DNA of 37,270 nt from Gammaproteobacteria bacterium (GCA_002746155.1 NVWF01000003.1:39894-77163); one strand, 5' to 3'. Numbered from the stretch's first letter, positions 1-10,023 are shown. Notes: generated by a model from the sequence alone, not told the origin. Numbers and translations are program-made.

Positions 1-837
1 TGGATAATGGCCGGATTCAATCAAGGTTGTTGCAATTCCCTTGCTCGACAATAAGTCGCCGAAGGCACGGTATGAGTAAGTATCATCATAACGGCCCACA
101 TGGTTAGGATATTGCTGCTGTATAGATTCATTTAATAAGCCAATCAATTGCATTGCTTTATGGCGACTTTCACTAATATCCTTGGCTTCATTAAATGCCG
201 GTGCTAGGACAGAGATGGTTGCTGTATTGGCAGATTTTCCAACGGAGTAAAATCTACCCTGATCATGGAGGTTAAATCCAAACTCAGGTTTGATTTTTTC
301 TGCAAGTGAATACAATAACCTTCCTTCCGGAGTTTGGAGTCGTTTAGCATCGCGGTTAATATCAATACCTTGTGCATTAAAACGTTGTTTCTGTTCTGCG
401 CCATCTGGGTTTAGCATGGGGACCATATGGATAGTTATTTTATTTTGCCAACTATTGACCCAGTCTTTATTTTTTTGTGCCTTTATATAGTTTATCAAAT
501 CAAATAAACTGGCCGTTGCCGTAGACTCATCGCCGTGCATTTGAGACCACATAAATATTGCTAGAGGTCCATGCCCTACTTGAATTTCATAGATAGGTTT
601 TTTCAAAAATGAAGCACCTACCTTTTTTATGCGAAAAAGATTGTTATTTTTAATGTTTTCAATCAAGGGATAAATATCATCGGGCTGGATATTCGGCTTA
701 TCGAGACCCGGTTGTTTTATAGTTGAGTAGTGTTGTTTTAATTGATTATGAGCAGTTTCTGAGTCAATTCCAGCATCTGCCTGAACTATCAGTGGCATTA
801 ATGTTAATAATAGAGAGGCTAAATAAAAGTGACGCAT
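1..837 (-). CDS. M14 zinc carboxypeptidase, exported, C-terminus cut by window edge
   Basis: The reading frame is open for 279 codons from an ATG at 837 to the window edge, so the C-terminus is missing. AAGGAAG lies about eight bases before the ATG. The N-terminus (MRHFYLASLLLTLMPLIVQA) is a signal peptide, so the enzyme works in the periplasm or outside. M14 motifs are visible: HGDE (HxxE zinc ligands), an Asn-Arg pair in GIDINRDA, the third zinc His in NLHDQG, and IESGHYP near the cut end. M14 enzymes related to MpaA cleave the gamma-D-Glu to diaminopimelate bond of murein peptides, which would fit the neighbouring wall-degrading genes; a general carboxypeptidase is the alternative. It is divergent from the LD-carboxypeptidase operon. 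Confidence 0.88.
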   Translation of the reverse strand, partial: MRHFYLASLLLTLMPLIVQADAGIDSETAHNQLKQHYSTIKQPGLDKPNIQPDDIYPLIENIKNNNLFRIKKVGASFLKKPIYEIQVGHGPLAIFMWSQMHGDESTATASLFDLINYIKAQKNKDWVNSWQNKITIHMVPMLNPDGAEQKQRFNAQGIDINRDAKRLQTPEGRLLYSLAEKIKPEFGFNLHDQGRFYSVGKSANTATISVLAPAFNEAKDISESRHKAMQLIGLLNESIQQQYPNHVGRYDDTYSYRAFGDLLSSKGIATTLIESGHYP

Positions 838-879
838 TGCAGACTTCCTTTTCGTTATTAATGAAGATAAGTGTCATTT

Positions 880-924
880 AAACATATTTATTGTAAAGAT
901 AAAATATTCATAATAAATATGTTT
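880..924. promoter_or_regulatory. 13-bp perfect inverted repeat, candidate operator
   Basis: AAACATATTTATT (880-892) and AATAAATATGTTT (912-924) are perfect reverse complements separated by 19 bases, in the gap between two divergent genes. The right arm overlaps the -35 of the best promoter reading for the LD-carboxypeptidase operon. It could bind a dimeric regulator; no regulator can be named from sequence. Confidence 0.5.
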
Positions 925-941
925 GTCATTATAAAATATTC
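899..941. repeat. Direct repeat of ATAAAATATTC
   Basis: The 11-mer ATAAAATATTC occurs at 899-909 and 931-941, 32 bases apart start to start, about three helical turns. A third copy in the opposite orientation lies at 10024-10034 in front of the dipeptidase gene. The spacing suits side-by-side protein binding; the low complexity of the motif makes chance possible. Confidence 0.35.
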
Positions 942-951
942 CTTGTATTGT
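923..951 (+). promoter_or_regulatory. Candidate sigma-70 promoter of the LD-carboxypeptidase operon
   Basis: TTGTCA (923-928) and TATTGT (946-951) are separated by 17 bases, about 55 bases before the ATG at 1007. The -35 overlaps the right arm of the 880-924 inverted repeat and the spacer holds the second direct repeat copy, so repression here would be easy to picture. Confidence 0.4.
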
Positions 952-1006
952 AATAACTTCAATTCATTAAAGTAATCCGACTGAAAAATAAGATAAACAC
1001 AACATT

Positions 1007-2050
1007 ATGAAAAAATTAATATTCCTTATCCTAATCACACTTGGCATACAGCTCTTAATCAATTCTATCCTTGTTGCTGATAATACTATTAAACATCATC
1101 AGCAACTCAGTATTGACCTAATAACGGTATCCAGTTCTTATGATGAAACCAAAATTGAACCACTGAAGAAAAAGCTGGAAGAGCTAGGGTTTCGTGTCTA
1201 TACGCGCTATTTTGACCAGACCATATCTGATTTAGGTTATGTCAATTTGGACGAAAATCGAGTCAATTCACTTTTAAATGCCATTAAAGCACCTGACAGT
1301 GATGTTGTCTGGTTCCTCAGAGGTGGTGCGGGCGCACTAAATCTGCTGCCATTACTTGAGGAACACAAGGACGAACTGAAAAAACTTAAACCCAAACCAA
1401 TTATTGGTTACAGCGATGTTACTGCCATTCACAACTTTCTTAATAACAGTCTAGGCTGGCCCTCAGTGCATGGTATTGTGGCAGCCTATAACACTGAAAT
1501 GAGTCATCTCTATAAGGAAAAGCTTGTATCAACACAAAAAGGTGATATAACGAATGGACGCGAAAGTATTACCGACTTGCAGCATGCACTTTTTAATGGC
1601 ATAAATTATAAAAAATTGTTACCACTGAATAAAGCAGCCACTAAAGGTGTTAGTGGAGAATTAAGGGGGGGTAATCTGACCTTATTTCAAGCAACGATTG
1701 GAACAAAGTTTGCTCCTGATTTAAAAGGTAAGATTTTAATTCTCGAGGACGTCAATGAAGGATACCGGAAAATTGATCGGGTACTGCATCATCTTGAATA
1801 TGCAGATAACCTTCATGCCTCAGCGGTTATATTTGGACAGTTTCATAATAAACGGGCCAGTGATGCTGAACGGTTGATATTTAAAACAGTACTCAAGGCT
1901 TATGCAGATCGTGTTTCTATTCCCGTTTATTATTTTCCCTATATTGGTCATGGATATCATAACAAACCACTCTTTCTGGGCAAGCAAGCAAAATTAACAT
2001 GCCATGGGAATAATTATTGTCAATTAGTACAAGATAAGCTACTTAAATAA
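1007..2050 (+). CDS. Exported S66-family LD-carboxypeptidase
   Basis: S66 LD-carboxypeptidases remove the terminal D-Ala from murein tetrapeptides. The protein has 347 residues. LRGGAGALNLLPLL is the family's glycine-rich signature, and the triad can be placed as Ser136 (in IIGYSDVT), Glu247 (in LILEDVNE) and His315 (in FPYIGHG). Residues 1-24 form a hydrophobic leader, whereas the Escherichia coli enzyme LdcA is cytoplasmic; this copy should act in the periplasm. It is the first gene of a plus operon, 16 bases before the amidase gene. The family also includes microcin-immunity MccF-like peptidases, which is the main alternative, but the murein neighbours favour LD-carboxypeptidase. Confidence 0.87.
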   Translation: MKKLIFLILITLGIQLLINSILVADNTIKHHQQLSIDLITVSSSYDETKIEPLKKKLEELGFRVYTRYFDQTISDLGYVNLDENRVNSLLNAIKAPDSDVVWFLRGGAGALNLLPLLEEHKDELKKLKPKPIIGYSDVTAIHNFLNNSLGWPSVHGIVAAYNTEMSHLYKEKLVSTQKGDITNGRESITDLQHALFNGINYKKLLPLNKAATKGVSGELRGGNLTLFQATIGTKFAPDLKGKILILEDVNEGYRKIDRVLHHLEYADNLHASAVIFGQFHNKRASDAERLIFKTVLKAYADRVSIPVYYFPYIGHGYHNKPLFLGKQAKLTCHGNNYCQLVQDKLLK

Positions 2051-2066
2051 AAACAAGGATTAATCA

Positions 2067-2741
2067 ATGAAACTCAAAGTATGTTTATTAACACTCATTT
2101 TTCAGGTGTTTTTAACGGGTTGTAGTAGTTTCACTATCACCAAGGAGCCTGTGTCATTTAACGAGGATAGAAAACAGCTGTCTTTACAATATTTGAAGGA
2201 ACGACATGGAATAGAAACAGATCAAGCTGTAATCGATCCTAAGATGATAGTCGTTCACTATACTGTGATACCAACTTTGGAAGCCACAATGAAGGCTTTT
2301 TACAATGCTGAGTTGCCAGGTTCAAGAACTGGCATTAAAGGTGCCAGTCAACTTAATGTTTCGTCACAGTTTGTGGTTGATAGGGACGGAACTGTTTATC
2401 AAATTCTTCCCGAAGAGACTACATTTGCCAGACATGTTATCGGCCTAAATTACTGTGCTTTTGGTATCGAAAACGTTGGTGGCGATAAAGATTCACCTTT
2501 AACAGATGCCCAACTTAAAGCCAATATTAAGCTTATAACGTACCTTAAGAAAAAATACAGCACCGTTGAATACCTAATTGGTCATCAGGAATACAACCTC
2601 TTCAGAGGCCATGAGTTATGGAAAGAAACCGACTCTGGTTACAGAACAGAGAAAAGTGACCCTGGTATAGAGTTCATGAATAGGTTAAGAGAACAACTAA
2701 AGACTCTTGAACTTCAGGGGCCACCGAGTAATGCAAAATAG
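2067..2741 (+). CDS. Lipoprotein N-acetylmuramoyl-L-alanine amidase (Amidase_2)
   Basis: The product should cut the bond between MurNAc and L-Ala in murein or muropeptides. It is 224 residues long and starts with a lipoprotein signal ending in the lipobox LTGC (Cys19). Amidase_2 features are the first zinc His in IVVHYT (H64), a later His in ARHVIG, a catalytic-type Glu in FGIENVGG (E135), and the C-terminal GHQEY (H173) and KSDPG (D198). The stretch between the last His and Asp is longer than in AmpD, which suggests a subfamily with an insertion. AAGGA precedes the ATG. It lies between the LD-carboxypeptidase and D-Ala-D-Ala dipeptidase genes, all on one likely transcript. Confidence 0.9.
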   Translation: MKLKVCLLTLIFQVFLTGCSSFTITKEPVSFNEDRKQLSLQYLKERHGIETDQAVIDPKMIVVHYTVIPTLEATMKAFYNAELPGSRTGIKGASQLNVSSQFVVDRDGTVYQILPEETTFARHVIGLNYCAFGIENVGGDKDSPLTDAQLKANIKLITYLKKKYSTVEYLIGHQEYNLFRGHELWKETDSGYRTEKSDPGIEFMNRLREQLKTLELQGPPSNAK

Positions 2742-2750
2742 GACGATTAA

Positions 2751-3464
2751 TTGATGTTACAGAACATGATAAAGAGACTATTAAAAGTCATTTTTTTAAT
2801 GATAGCCCCGTTGTTTTTGCTAGCTTGTCAATCAGCTTCGGATCTCTCCCTGCGACCTGCAGGTTTTATTGATATAAACAAATTAATACCTGAGGCTCAT
2901 TTTGACATTCGATACTTCACCGCAAATAATTTTGTTGGTAGCCAGATCGATGGTTATCAAAAACCAAAGTGCCTTCTTCAGGAAAAAGCAGCATTTGCCC
3001 TTAAAAGGATTGCAGTTAATGCCCAAAAAAGAGGTCTAAAACTTAAGATATTTGATTGCTATCGCCCACAACAAGCGGTTGACCATTTTGTAAGATGGGC
3101 CGCAGATATGGGTGATCAGAAAACAAAATCTACCTATTACCCAAAGCTGGATAAAGGCAGTCTAATTGGACCATACATTGCTGCAAAATCTGGCCATACC
3201 AGGGGGGCAACAATCGATTTAACGCTAACTGAAAATATTCAGGGACAATGGAGAGAACTGGATATGGGTGGGCACTACGATTTTTTTGATTCAATATCAA
3301 ATACCGATGATAAAAGGATCTCTAAAAAGCAAAAGAAGAACCGTTATATTCTTAAGCAATTAATGGAAGCAGGAGGATATTCTTATTACGATATGGAATG
3401 GTGGCACTTTTCATTGCAGCCGCAGCCATACCTAGATACCTATTTCAATTTTCCCGTTAATTAG
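2751..3464 (+). CDS. Lipoprotein D-alanyl-D-alanine dipeptidase (M15D, VanX/DdpX type)
   Basis: Enzymes of this type hydrolyse D-Ala-D-Ala. The 237-residue protein has a lipoprotein leader ending in LLAC, so it is membrane-anchored outside the cytoplasm. The M15 zinc motif SGHTRGATID (SxHxxGxxxD) and the downstream EWWH with its zinc His and catalytic Glu are intact; FDCYRP carries the substrate Arg typical of the family. It starts nine bases after the amidase stop; a second Met at 2766 is possible. In a wall-feeding locus it would recover D-Ala from pentapeptide ends. There is no vanH or vanA neighbour, so a vancomycin-resistance role is unlikely. Confidence 0.9.
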   Translation: MMLQNMIKRLLKVIFLMIAPLFLLACQSASDLSLRPAGFIDINKLIPEAHFDIRYFTANNFVGSQIDGYQKPKCLLQEKAAFALKRIAVNAQKRGLKLKIFDCYRPQQAVDHFVRWAADMGDQKTKSTYYPKLDKGSLIGPYIAAKSGHTRGATIDLTLTENIQGQWRELDMGGHYDFFDSISNTDDKRISKKQKKNRYILKQLMEAGGYSYYDMEWWHFSLQPQPYLDTYFNFPVN

Positions 3465-3553
3465 TCTAAACTCAGCGTTCATTGAAATGGCAAGAAAGTT
3501 TGGTCAGAATAGAATATGACTAGAGGGTTTCTTTACACTTAGAGTAACCTATT

Positions 3554-4858
<1,305 letters not shown>

Positions 4859-4863
4859 TCATC

Positions 4864-4887
4864 ATGTAAACAGCAGATTATTTACAT
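4864..4887. promoter_or_regulatory. 7-bp inverted repeat upstream of murA
   Basis: ATGTAAA (4864-4870) and TTTACAT (4881-4887) are perfect reverse complements with a 10-base spacer, 50 to 75 bases before the murA start. The dimension fits a dimeric repressor or activator site. The partner protein is unknown. Confidence 0.35.
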
Positions 4888-4947
4888 CGGTTAATATTAC
4901 TAGTTGTATTAGAGTATAACTGTACCTTAAAAGTTAACGAGATTCAC

Positions 4948-4998
4948 TACCCTTATATATTTTTTTGGAGGCATATTATCAAAGTAGGATTAAGGGTA
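4948..4998. repeat. 8-bp inverted repeat with 35-base loop
   Basis: TACCCTTA (4948-4955) pairs perfectly with TAAGGGTA (4991-4998) in the leader of the broken amidase gene. The loop is too long for a good terminator. It may be a leftover regulatory site or chance. Confidence 0.2.
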
Positions 4999-5033
4999 TT
5001 ATTAGTCATTATAAAATTTAAAAAGTCTATAGC

Positions 5034-5433
5034 ATGAAATTAAAAAATAATAACAAACAACTTAGATTTCTTTTTGTTTTATCCAGTTTGTTTTTTATCG
5101 GTTGTGCAACAACAACTACAACTATTAAACAGATAAATCCCAATAATCATAATGATAGAATTCGTTTTCTGGTCATTCATCATACGACTATTGATTATAA
5201 GGATTCCATCAAAGCATTAACTAATCCTCATGGTGTCAGGTCTCATTATTTGATTCCTGACAATAATGATGAATCATACCAAGATGATAAACTCGAAGTA
5301 GTGCCCTATGCAAGTCCTGTTGCCGATGATTGAAACTGAAGAAGGCAGTGTTTTTTCCGGAGATACTTTTGAAACAGGAAAGTATGGCAGTATTGTTTCA
5401 CTGATTTATGAAGCATTTATTGAAAGTAAATGA
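5034..5433 (+). pseudogene. Remnant of an AmiD-type lipoprotein amidase fused to another gene's tail
   Basis: The first 5034-5333 encodes a lipoprotein leader (FFIGCATT) and the start of an Amidase_2 domain: RIRFLVIHHTT with the first zinc His, then RSHYLIP, matching the N-terminal part of AmiD. The frame then leaves the family at about 5298 and stops at 5331, before all other active-site residues. A second open stretch in another frame (from 5302, ATG at 5308) runs to a stop at 5431 and reads like an ordinary protein C-terminus (ending SLIYEAFIESK), whose family I cannot name. This looks like a deletion joining two genes plus a frame change. The first fragment could still be made as a secreted 99-residue lipoprotein. 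Confidence 0.65.
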
Positions 5434-5479
5434 CTGAATCTTAAAGCTATAATTCGGTAAAAATATATCCTAAAATTGT

Positions 5480-8347
5480 TTGAGAAGCATAACTTTGTTA
5501 AAGACTAAAACTACAAAATATCAAAATCTGGTCAAGTCATTAGCTTTATTGATCGATAAATCACGCCTGATTACGGATCCTTCACTTTGTTATACCTTGG
5601 GTACGGATGCGAGTTTGTATCGAATGACACCTGAGGTCATTGTCAAGGTGGATTCTATTGATGAACTCAAGAAAGTGATGCAACTTTGTAGTCAGTTTAG
5701 CACTCCCTATACCTTCAGAGCCGCAGGGACCAGTTTGTCTGGTCAGGCTGTTTCAGATTCTGTACTAATCATGCTGACAGAAAATTGGATTAATTATAAA
5801 ATTTTGGAAAGTGGCAATAAAATAAGGTTACAACCGGGAATAATTGGTGCTGATGTAAATCGATACCTTGCCCCTTTTCATAAAAAAATCGGTCCTGACC
5901 CGGCTTCACTTGAGAGTTGTAAAATTGGTGGTATAGCCGCCAATAACTCATCAGGAATGTGTTGTGGAACAGCCGCCAATTCATACCAAACATTATCCTC
6001 CATGACAGTGGTTCTAGTAGATGGCAGTGTGTTAAATACTCTGGATATTATATCTGTTGAAAAGTTTAAAAACAGTCATGGATCATTACTCCGTCAACTT
6101 TCTGCTCTCGCTGATGAAACTAAAAGTGACGCCTCCCTGAAACAGTTAATTCAACATAAATATCGCTTAAAAAATACCATGGGATTTAGTATTAATGCCT
6201 TGATAGATTTTGATGACCCCATTGAAATTTTACAGCACCTAATGATTGGATCTGAAGGATGCCTAGGCTTTATCGCCGACATTACTTACAAGACGGTCAC
6301 AGAGAGTCAATTTAAGGCAACAGCCTTGTATGTGTTTGCTGATATTAAGTCTTCCTGTCAAGCCGTATCAGAATTGGCACAGTTAAATGTTGCTGCTGTA
6401 GAGCTTATAGATGGTCGGGCTTTACAGTCCATCAGTGGTAAAAGCGGGTTACCTGAATTCATTAAAAACCTTGATCTTGAGGCTACCGCCCTACTACTGG
6501 AATGTCACGCAACATCGAAGGAAGAGCTTAATTTACTGACAAAACAAGTAACAGACAAACTGACTCTATTTCATCCCATTGAGTTCATTCGTTTTACCGG
6601 TAATTTGAAAGTATGTGCGAACTTATGGCAAATACGAAAAGGCCTGTTGCCAGCAGTTGGTGGTATTAGAAAAACAGGCACCAGTATTATTATTGAGGAC
6701 ATTGCTTTCCCTATTTCCAATTTAGCTGCTGGAACAATGGCACTCAGAACACTATTGAATGAACAGGGCTATTCAGATGCGATTATTTTTGGTCATGCAC
6801 TTGTGGGAAATTTGCACTTTGTAATTACTAATGACTTTAGTAATCCCGAGGAGGTGGAACAATATAAGAGATTCATGGAGGAACTGTCTGAATTAGTCGC
6901 GGTCAAGTTCAAAGGTTCACTAAAAGCAGAACATGGTACCGGGCGAAATATGGCCCCTTTTGTTGAATTGGAATGGGGTAGTGTTGCGTATAGCTTAATG
7001 CAGAAAATTAAAATGCTTTTCGATCCAGAAGGTATTTTAAATCCCGGTGTAATTATAAACCCCGAGAGGGAATGCCACATCAATAACCTAAAAACACTTC
7101 CAGTTGTCGAGCCATTGATTGATAAATGTATTGAATGTGGATTTTGCGAAGCAGTCTGTCCTTCGAAAAACCTGTCCTTAACACCCAGACAACGAATTGT
7201 AATGTTTCGACAACTACAACAATTAAAAACCGGCAATCAGACTAGCTCGACAAAAAGACAAATTAAATTACTTACAAAAAAGTTCAATTATTTAGGCATT
7301 GATACCTGCGCGGCAACAGGCCTCTGTGAGGATCGTTGTCCCGTGGGTATTAACACTGGTGATTTAATCCGGTTATTAAAACAGCCTGATGGCTCAACTA
7401 AAAATCGTCTTGCAAATTGGTCAGCAAACCATTTTGCCTTTACCACAATGATTGTAAGAATGCTCTTTAAAATCAATCAGCTGTTGCATAAATTACTACC
7501 TGATAAAGGTATTAATGTCATTGGCCAAAGTCTCCATAGACTATCGAACAAATCCTTTCCACTCTGGTTTGCCGAGTACCCCACTGCGAGTAAAATAACA
7601 AGATTACCGACAAGATCGCCGAGCAAAATTGCTGAAAAAAAAGTGGTCTATATCCCATCCTGTGCAAGTCGTACCCTCGGCACACAAACATCAGCAAAAG
7701 ATCAACGTTCCTTGCCAGACGTCACCATTAATTTGTTGGAGAAAGCCGGATATCAAGTCATTATACCCAGAGAGATGAATCAATTATGTTGTGGAATGCC
7801 ATACCATAATCATGGCATCAATACTGTGGCAAAGCAGAAAAGTAAGCAATTTGAATCGCTAGTTTGGCATGCAAGTGAAATGGGTGAATTTCCAATACTG
7901 ATTGATGCTAGTGCTTGCAAACAATACTCAGCAGAGTCTTTTAAGCAACAGATGGCGATATATGAACCCTTTGAATTTGCTGAAAAGTACCTGCTTGATG
8001 AATTGCAATTAGATTCACTCGATGAAACGATAATGCTTCATATAACTTGCAGTAGCCGCAGAATGAAGTTAACGGAAAGTATCATCAATATTGCGAAGTT
8101 ATGCTCTAACAAAGTCGTAATCGCCGATGATATAGAGTGTTGTGGTTGGGCAGGAAATAAAGGATTTACCACTCCGGAACTTAATAAATCAGCCTTGTCT
8201 CCATTAAGAAAACAAATTCCAGCCGAGTGCAAGAGAGGATTCAGTAACAGTCTAACCTGTGAAATTGGTTTGTCACACCATGGCGGAATCCCCTACCAAT
8301 CAATCTTCTATTTACTCGATGAAGTCAGTTCCGCTAAGTCGCGTTAA
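5480..8347 (+). CDS. FAD- and Fe-S-binding D-lactate dehydrogenase-like oxidoreductase
   Basis: The 955-residue protein joins an N-terminal FAD_binding_4 domain (RAAGTSLSGQA, IGPDPASLESCKIGG), a FAD-oxidase C domain (LVGNLHF, EHGTGRNMAPFVE), a ferredoxin-like part (CIECGFCEAVCP; then CAATGLCEDRCP, where one expected Cys is Thr) and two CCG-type cysteine clusters (LCCGMPYHNHG; ECCGWAGNKG). This layout is that of the Dld-II type D-lactate dehydrogenases; D-2-hydroxyglutarate dehydrogenase (YdiJ type) is the alternative. The only plausible start is TTG at 5480 because a stop codon lies just upstream and the first ATG is far inside the domain. MurQ, encoded downstream, releases D-lactate, which would supply the substrate. 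Confidence 0.85.
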   Translation: MRSITLLKTKTTKYQNLVKSLALLIDKSRLITDPSLCYTLGTDASLYRMTPEVIVKVDSIDELKKVMQLCSQFSTPYTFRAAGTSLSGQAVSDSVLIMLTENWINYKILESGNKIRLQPGIIGADVNRYLAPFHKKIGPDPASLESCKIGGIAANNSSGMCCGTAANSYQTLSSMTVVLVDGSVLNTLDIISVEKFKNSHGSLLRQLSALADETKSDASLKQLIQHKYRLKNTMGFSINALIDFDDPIEILQHLMIGSEGCLGFIADITYKTVTESQFKATALYVFADIKSSCQAVSELAQLNVAAVELIDGRALQSISGKSGLPEFIKNLDLEATALLLECHATSKEELNLLTKQVTDKLTLFHPIEFIRFTGNLKVCANLWQIRKGLLPAVGGIRKTGTSIIIEDIAFPISNLAAGTMALRTLLNEQGYSDAIIFGHALVGNLHFVITNDFSNPEEVEQYKRFMEELSELVAVKFKGSLKAEHGTGRNMAPFVELEWGSVAYSLMQKIKMLFDPEGILNPGVIINPERECHINNLKTLPVVEPLIDKCIECGFCEAVCPSKNLSLTPRQRIVMFRQLQQLKTGNQTSSTKRQIKLLTKKFNYLGIDTCAATGLCEDRCPVGINTGDLIRLLKQPDGSTKNRLANWSANHFAFTTMIVRMLFKINQLLHKLLPDKGINVIGQSLHRLSNKSFPLWFAEYPTASKITRLPTRSPSKIAEKKVVYIPSCASRTLGTQTSAKDQRSLPDVTINLLEKAGYQVIIPREMNQLCCGMPYHNHGINTVAKQKSKQFESLVWHASEMGEFPILIDASACKQYSAESFKQQMAIYEPFEFAEKYLLDELQLDSLDETIMLHITCSSRRMKLTESIINIAKLCSNKVVIADDIECCGWAGNKGFTTPELNKSALSPLRKQIPAECKRGFSNSLTCEIGLSHHGGIPYQSIFYLLDEVSSAKSR

Positions 8348-8360
8348 TAGATGCTTACAC

Positions 8361-9938
8361 CTATTGTTGCTTGAAATCGAGATCTTCAAAGTCGAAGCTG
8401 AAGTCCGTGGCAGACGATATGGGTTTCATTAATAAACGAACTTTGGCCCTTGTTGCATTGTTATTAAAATACAACCAAGCATCAGCTTCAAAACTTCGGT
8501 CATGCCATTTTACCCACCACTGATTGTCTTTATAAAAGTAAAGAGTACCTTTTAAACGAGGTGATTTTTTCGACTGAAAAATAATATTGTTATTCTTTTT
8601 TGCTAGGGTTATTTCACCAAACCAGGGGTCAATATAATTTCCCAATAATTGTCGTGACTTATCGTTATCAGGTATAAGCTTTTCTTCAGGGAATGAAATA
8701 ATTGCTGATTTTTTAGTAGATTTAGATAGTCTGGATAACCGAGTCGCTTTTGCTTTCACGTAATGTGCAACCCAGTCAGTTTTATTCACCTCAATAAACT
8801 CTTGTAATAGACCACGGGCTAGTGAATTTCTCGCAGCACTTGATTGCTGATTTGTAAGAACTACTATGCCCAAGTTATGATCCGGTAACATTATAATTTG
8901 TGACATTGAACCACTTAAGGAGCCAGTATGGGATACTTTCCATTCACCATGGGTATCACCAACCCGCCAGCCCAGAGCATAGCCACGATAATGACTATTA
9001 TCTAATTGCTTAAGTTCTGATGAGAGTGGTAGACGTGTAACAGCTTTCCACATGAAGTCTCTTTGGCTTAGTGAAATTAATGATTGACCATTATCCATTA
9101 TGCCACCATTTAGCAGCATCTTGAGCCATTTCAGCAGGTCACTTGCACTGCATTTTATGCCACCTGCAGCTGCCATCAAGCTAATCTTGTCATTAATCAA
9201 ATTTGCATGATCAACTTTGAGCTGATTATTAATTACAAGATGGGGGGTAACTAGATTTAAATATTTATTAGTGTCTACACCTCCAGCGAAACAATTCTCC
9301 ATCCCAAGTGGTTTGAAAATATTGGACTCAATAAAGGCTTCCCATGATTGCCCGGAAATACTTGCTATGACTTCTCCTGCAACAATATAGAGTAGATTAT
9401 CATAGGCATATTGATTGCGAAAGCTGGTTACAGGTTTTAAATAGCGAAGGTTTTTTACCACTTCCTCACGGCTGAACTTCGTGGGTTCGGGCCACAACAT
9501 CAAATCGCCTGCACCAATACGCAGGCCGCTTCGGTGGGTAAGCAGATCAAGAATATTGAATTCTTTAGTCACCCAGCTATCGTACATTTGAAAGTCGGGT
9601 AAATATTGAATGACTTTATCATCCCAATTCAGTTTCCCTTGATCGACTAATATTGCCAGAGCTGCTGCTGTGAAAGCTTTACTGTTTGAGGCGATCTTAA
9701 AAATTGTATTTTCATCCACAGGGCTACCTGTATCTAGATTAGCAATACCATAGCCTTGTTGATGAATAATCTTTCCATGCTTAATGATACCGATAGCCAC
9801 CCCAGGTACCTGAAATGTTTGCATTGCTTTTTTAACCAGATCTTCGATAGATTGAGCGTTAGGATTTGCTGACAAACTCATTGCGCCTGTTAGTAGGAGC
9901 AGCAAGACAATTATTTTCAACCCAAGCTTTGCCATCAT
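8361..9938 (-). CDS. Exported serine hydrolase of the beta-lactamase/PBP (S12) superfamily
   Basis: The protein has 525 residues with an N-terminal signal peptide ending near SANP. The SxxK motif is SNSK (Ser84, Lys87), the second motif is YDN (in YAYDNLLY) and the third is HTG (in VSHTGSLSG), so the fold is that of class C beta-lactamases, D-aminopeptidases and EstB/CubicO esterases. About 140 residues follow the catalytic domain and look like the beta-rich DUF3471-type extension, which true AmpC lacks. Between D-lactate dehydrogenase and dipeptidase genes, a D-amino-acid peptidase role on wall peptides is the best guess. It is convergent with the dehydrogenase gene, 13 bases apart; a second Met at 9935 is an equal start. 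Confidence 0.85.
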   Translation of the reverse strand: MMAKLGLKIIVLLLLLTGAMSLSANPNAQSIEDLVKKAMQTFQVPGVAIGIIKHGKIIHQQGYGIANLDTGSPVDENTIFKIASNSKAFTAAALAILVDQGKLNWDDKVIQYLPDFQMYDSWVTKEFNILDLLTHRSGLRIGAGDLMLWPEPTKFSREEVVKNLRYLKPVTSFRNQYAYDNLLYIVAGEVIASISGQSWEAFIESNIFKPLGMENCFAGGVDTNKYLNLVTPHLVINNQLKVDHANLINDKISLMAAAGGIKCSASDLLKWLKMLLNGGIMDNGQSLISLSQRDFMWKAVTRLPLSSELKQLDNSHYRGYALGWRVGDTHGEWKVSHTGSLSGSMSQIIMLPDHNLGIVVLTNQQSSAARNSLARGLLQEFIEVNKTDWVAHYVKAKATRLSRLSKSTKKSAIISFPEEKLIPDNDKSRQLLGNYIDPWFGEITLAKKNNNIIFQSKKSPRLKGTLYFYKDNQWWVKWHDRSFEADAWLYFNNNATRAKVRLLMKPISSATDFSFDFEDLDFKQQ

Positions 9939-10023
9939 TATAAGTTGTCTCTCTCGTTATTATTAGGTATATCCTAGAAGACTTTATGATGATAATAATA
10001 TATTATTTTGAATATTTCTATGT

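Noticed and set aside
204-404. Minus-strand 66-codon open frame near the left end
   Set aside because: It is a shifted frame inside the M14 carboxypeptidase gene, which runs through the whole region with clear zinc motifs.
2751-3464. Vancomycin-resistance vanX
   Set aside because: No vanH, vanA or vanRS genes accompany it, the host appears Gram-negative, and the murein operon explains it.
3465-3553. Bidirectional terminator between the dipeptidase and murA genes
   Set aside because: No stem longer than a few bases was found, so it is not called.
8361-9938. Class C beta-lactamase for antibiotic resistance
   Set aside because: The protein is much longer than AmpC, its second motif is YDN and third HTG instead of YxN with KTG, and no AmpR gene is adjacent.
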